In this document: positions 4,564-5,856 of the stretch, one piece after another | Position numbering within the stretch: position 1 is the stretch's first letter | Layout: each line of letters starts with the position of its first letter | NCBI GenBank assembly: GCA_007133095.1 | Contig: SLNK01000035.1 | Location: 1-5,856, forward strand | Direction of reading: 5' to 3' | Source of the DNA: Candidatus Peregrinibacteria bacterium | GTDB lineage: Bacteria > Patescibacteriota > Gracilibacteria > UBA1369 > LOWO2-01-FULL-3 | DNA length: 5,856 bases | The notes under the pieces: generated by a model | What the model saw: only the letters and a program-made list of their open reading frames with translations | Database searches by the model: none | Told to the model about the DNA's origin: nothing | Position numbers and translations under genes: made by a program

Positions 4564-4696
4564 CTTTTAACACCACAAAACCCCGTGAACGTCCATAAAA
4601 GACCCGCATAAAACGGAAACACATTGCCTTCAAGGCTCGTTTCTTGTATTGTGCTTTTAGTGTGTTTTTTTATTTTTATAAGTTAACCCAAAAAAC
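4564..4696. other. Intergenic region with AT-rich SLH-gene upstream
   Basis: No clear terminator follows the 310-aa protein gene. Near the right end a T-rich run contains TATAAG (4677-4682), a possible -10 without a good -35, 14 nt before the next start. GTTTTTT (4664-4670) could pair with AAAAAAC (4690-4696) next to the start codon, a weak A-T stem. The upstream half shows nothing I can name. Confidence 0.3.

Positions 4697-5856
<1,160 letters not shown>

Noticed and set aside
4626..4636. Terminator after the 310-aa protein gene
   Set aside because: GCCTT-C-AAGGC has a one-base loop and no T-tract directly after it.

Overview
The window reads as a bacterial accessory segment. I suspect a Candidate Phyla Radiation (Patescibacteria, Peregrinibacteria-like) genome or another uncultured monoderm-type lineage. 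The reasons are an SLH-domain surface protein with glutamate-rich linkers and a DUF5666-like domain, A-rich leaders without Shine-Dalgarno sites, compact toxin-antitoxin (TA) genes, and an unrecognised 310-residue protein. This placement is an inference of moderate to low confidence. TGA acts as a normal stop (the ATGA overlap at 1425-1428), which argues against the recoded Absconditabacteria/Gracilibacteria code.

Layout. Positions 1-655 (minus strand) hold the 5' part of a gene for a cysteine-rich lipoprotein, visibly richer in G+C than the rest. Its upstream region contains three consecutive RNA hairpins, one of them about 60 nt long. Positions 841-1000 show no gene.

Positions 1002-3511 are the most interesting part. 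Four copies of one direct repeat (two of 149 bp, one 114-bp core, one 46-bp partial) separate three toxin-antitoxin units, all on the plus strand: (1) hicA plus a ribbon-helix-helix antitoxin, (2) a DUF4258/DUF2283 pair, (3) a single-polypeptide RhuM-Fic/Doc fusion. The repeat begins in the last codons of the upstream gene and ends 0-5 nt before the next start codon. It carries a GC hairpin plus T-tract (terminator-like). It therefore serves as complete punctuation between cassettes, and the unit [TA module + repeat] looks like a mobile or exchangeable cassette. No integrase or transposase is in the window, and the repeat does not match a canonical integron attC site.

Positions 3631-4563 encode an unrecognised 310-aa protein with a possible CxxC/HxH zinc motif, preceded by a promoter whose -35 box falls in the end of the fourth repeat. 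Positions 4697-5856 encode a secreted protein with three SLH domains, long poly-Glu linkers built from a 9-bp tandem repeat and a DUF5666-like domain; it runs off the window.

How the genes work together: the two TA pairs are translationally coupled (4-nt and 1-nt overlaps), the fusion carries both activities in one chain, and the identical spacers insulate each module. The flanking genes encode cell-envelope proteins with no evident link to the TA array.
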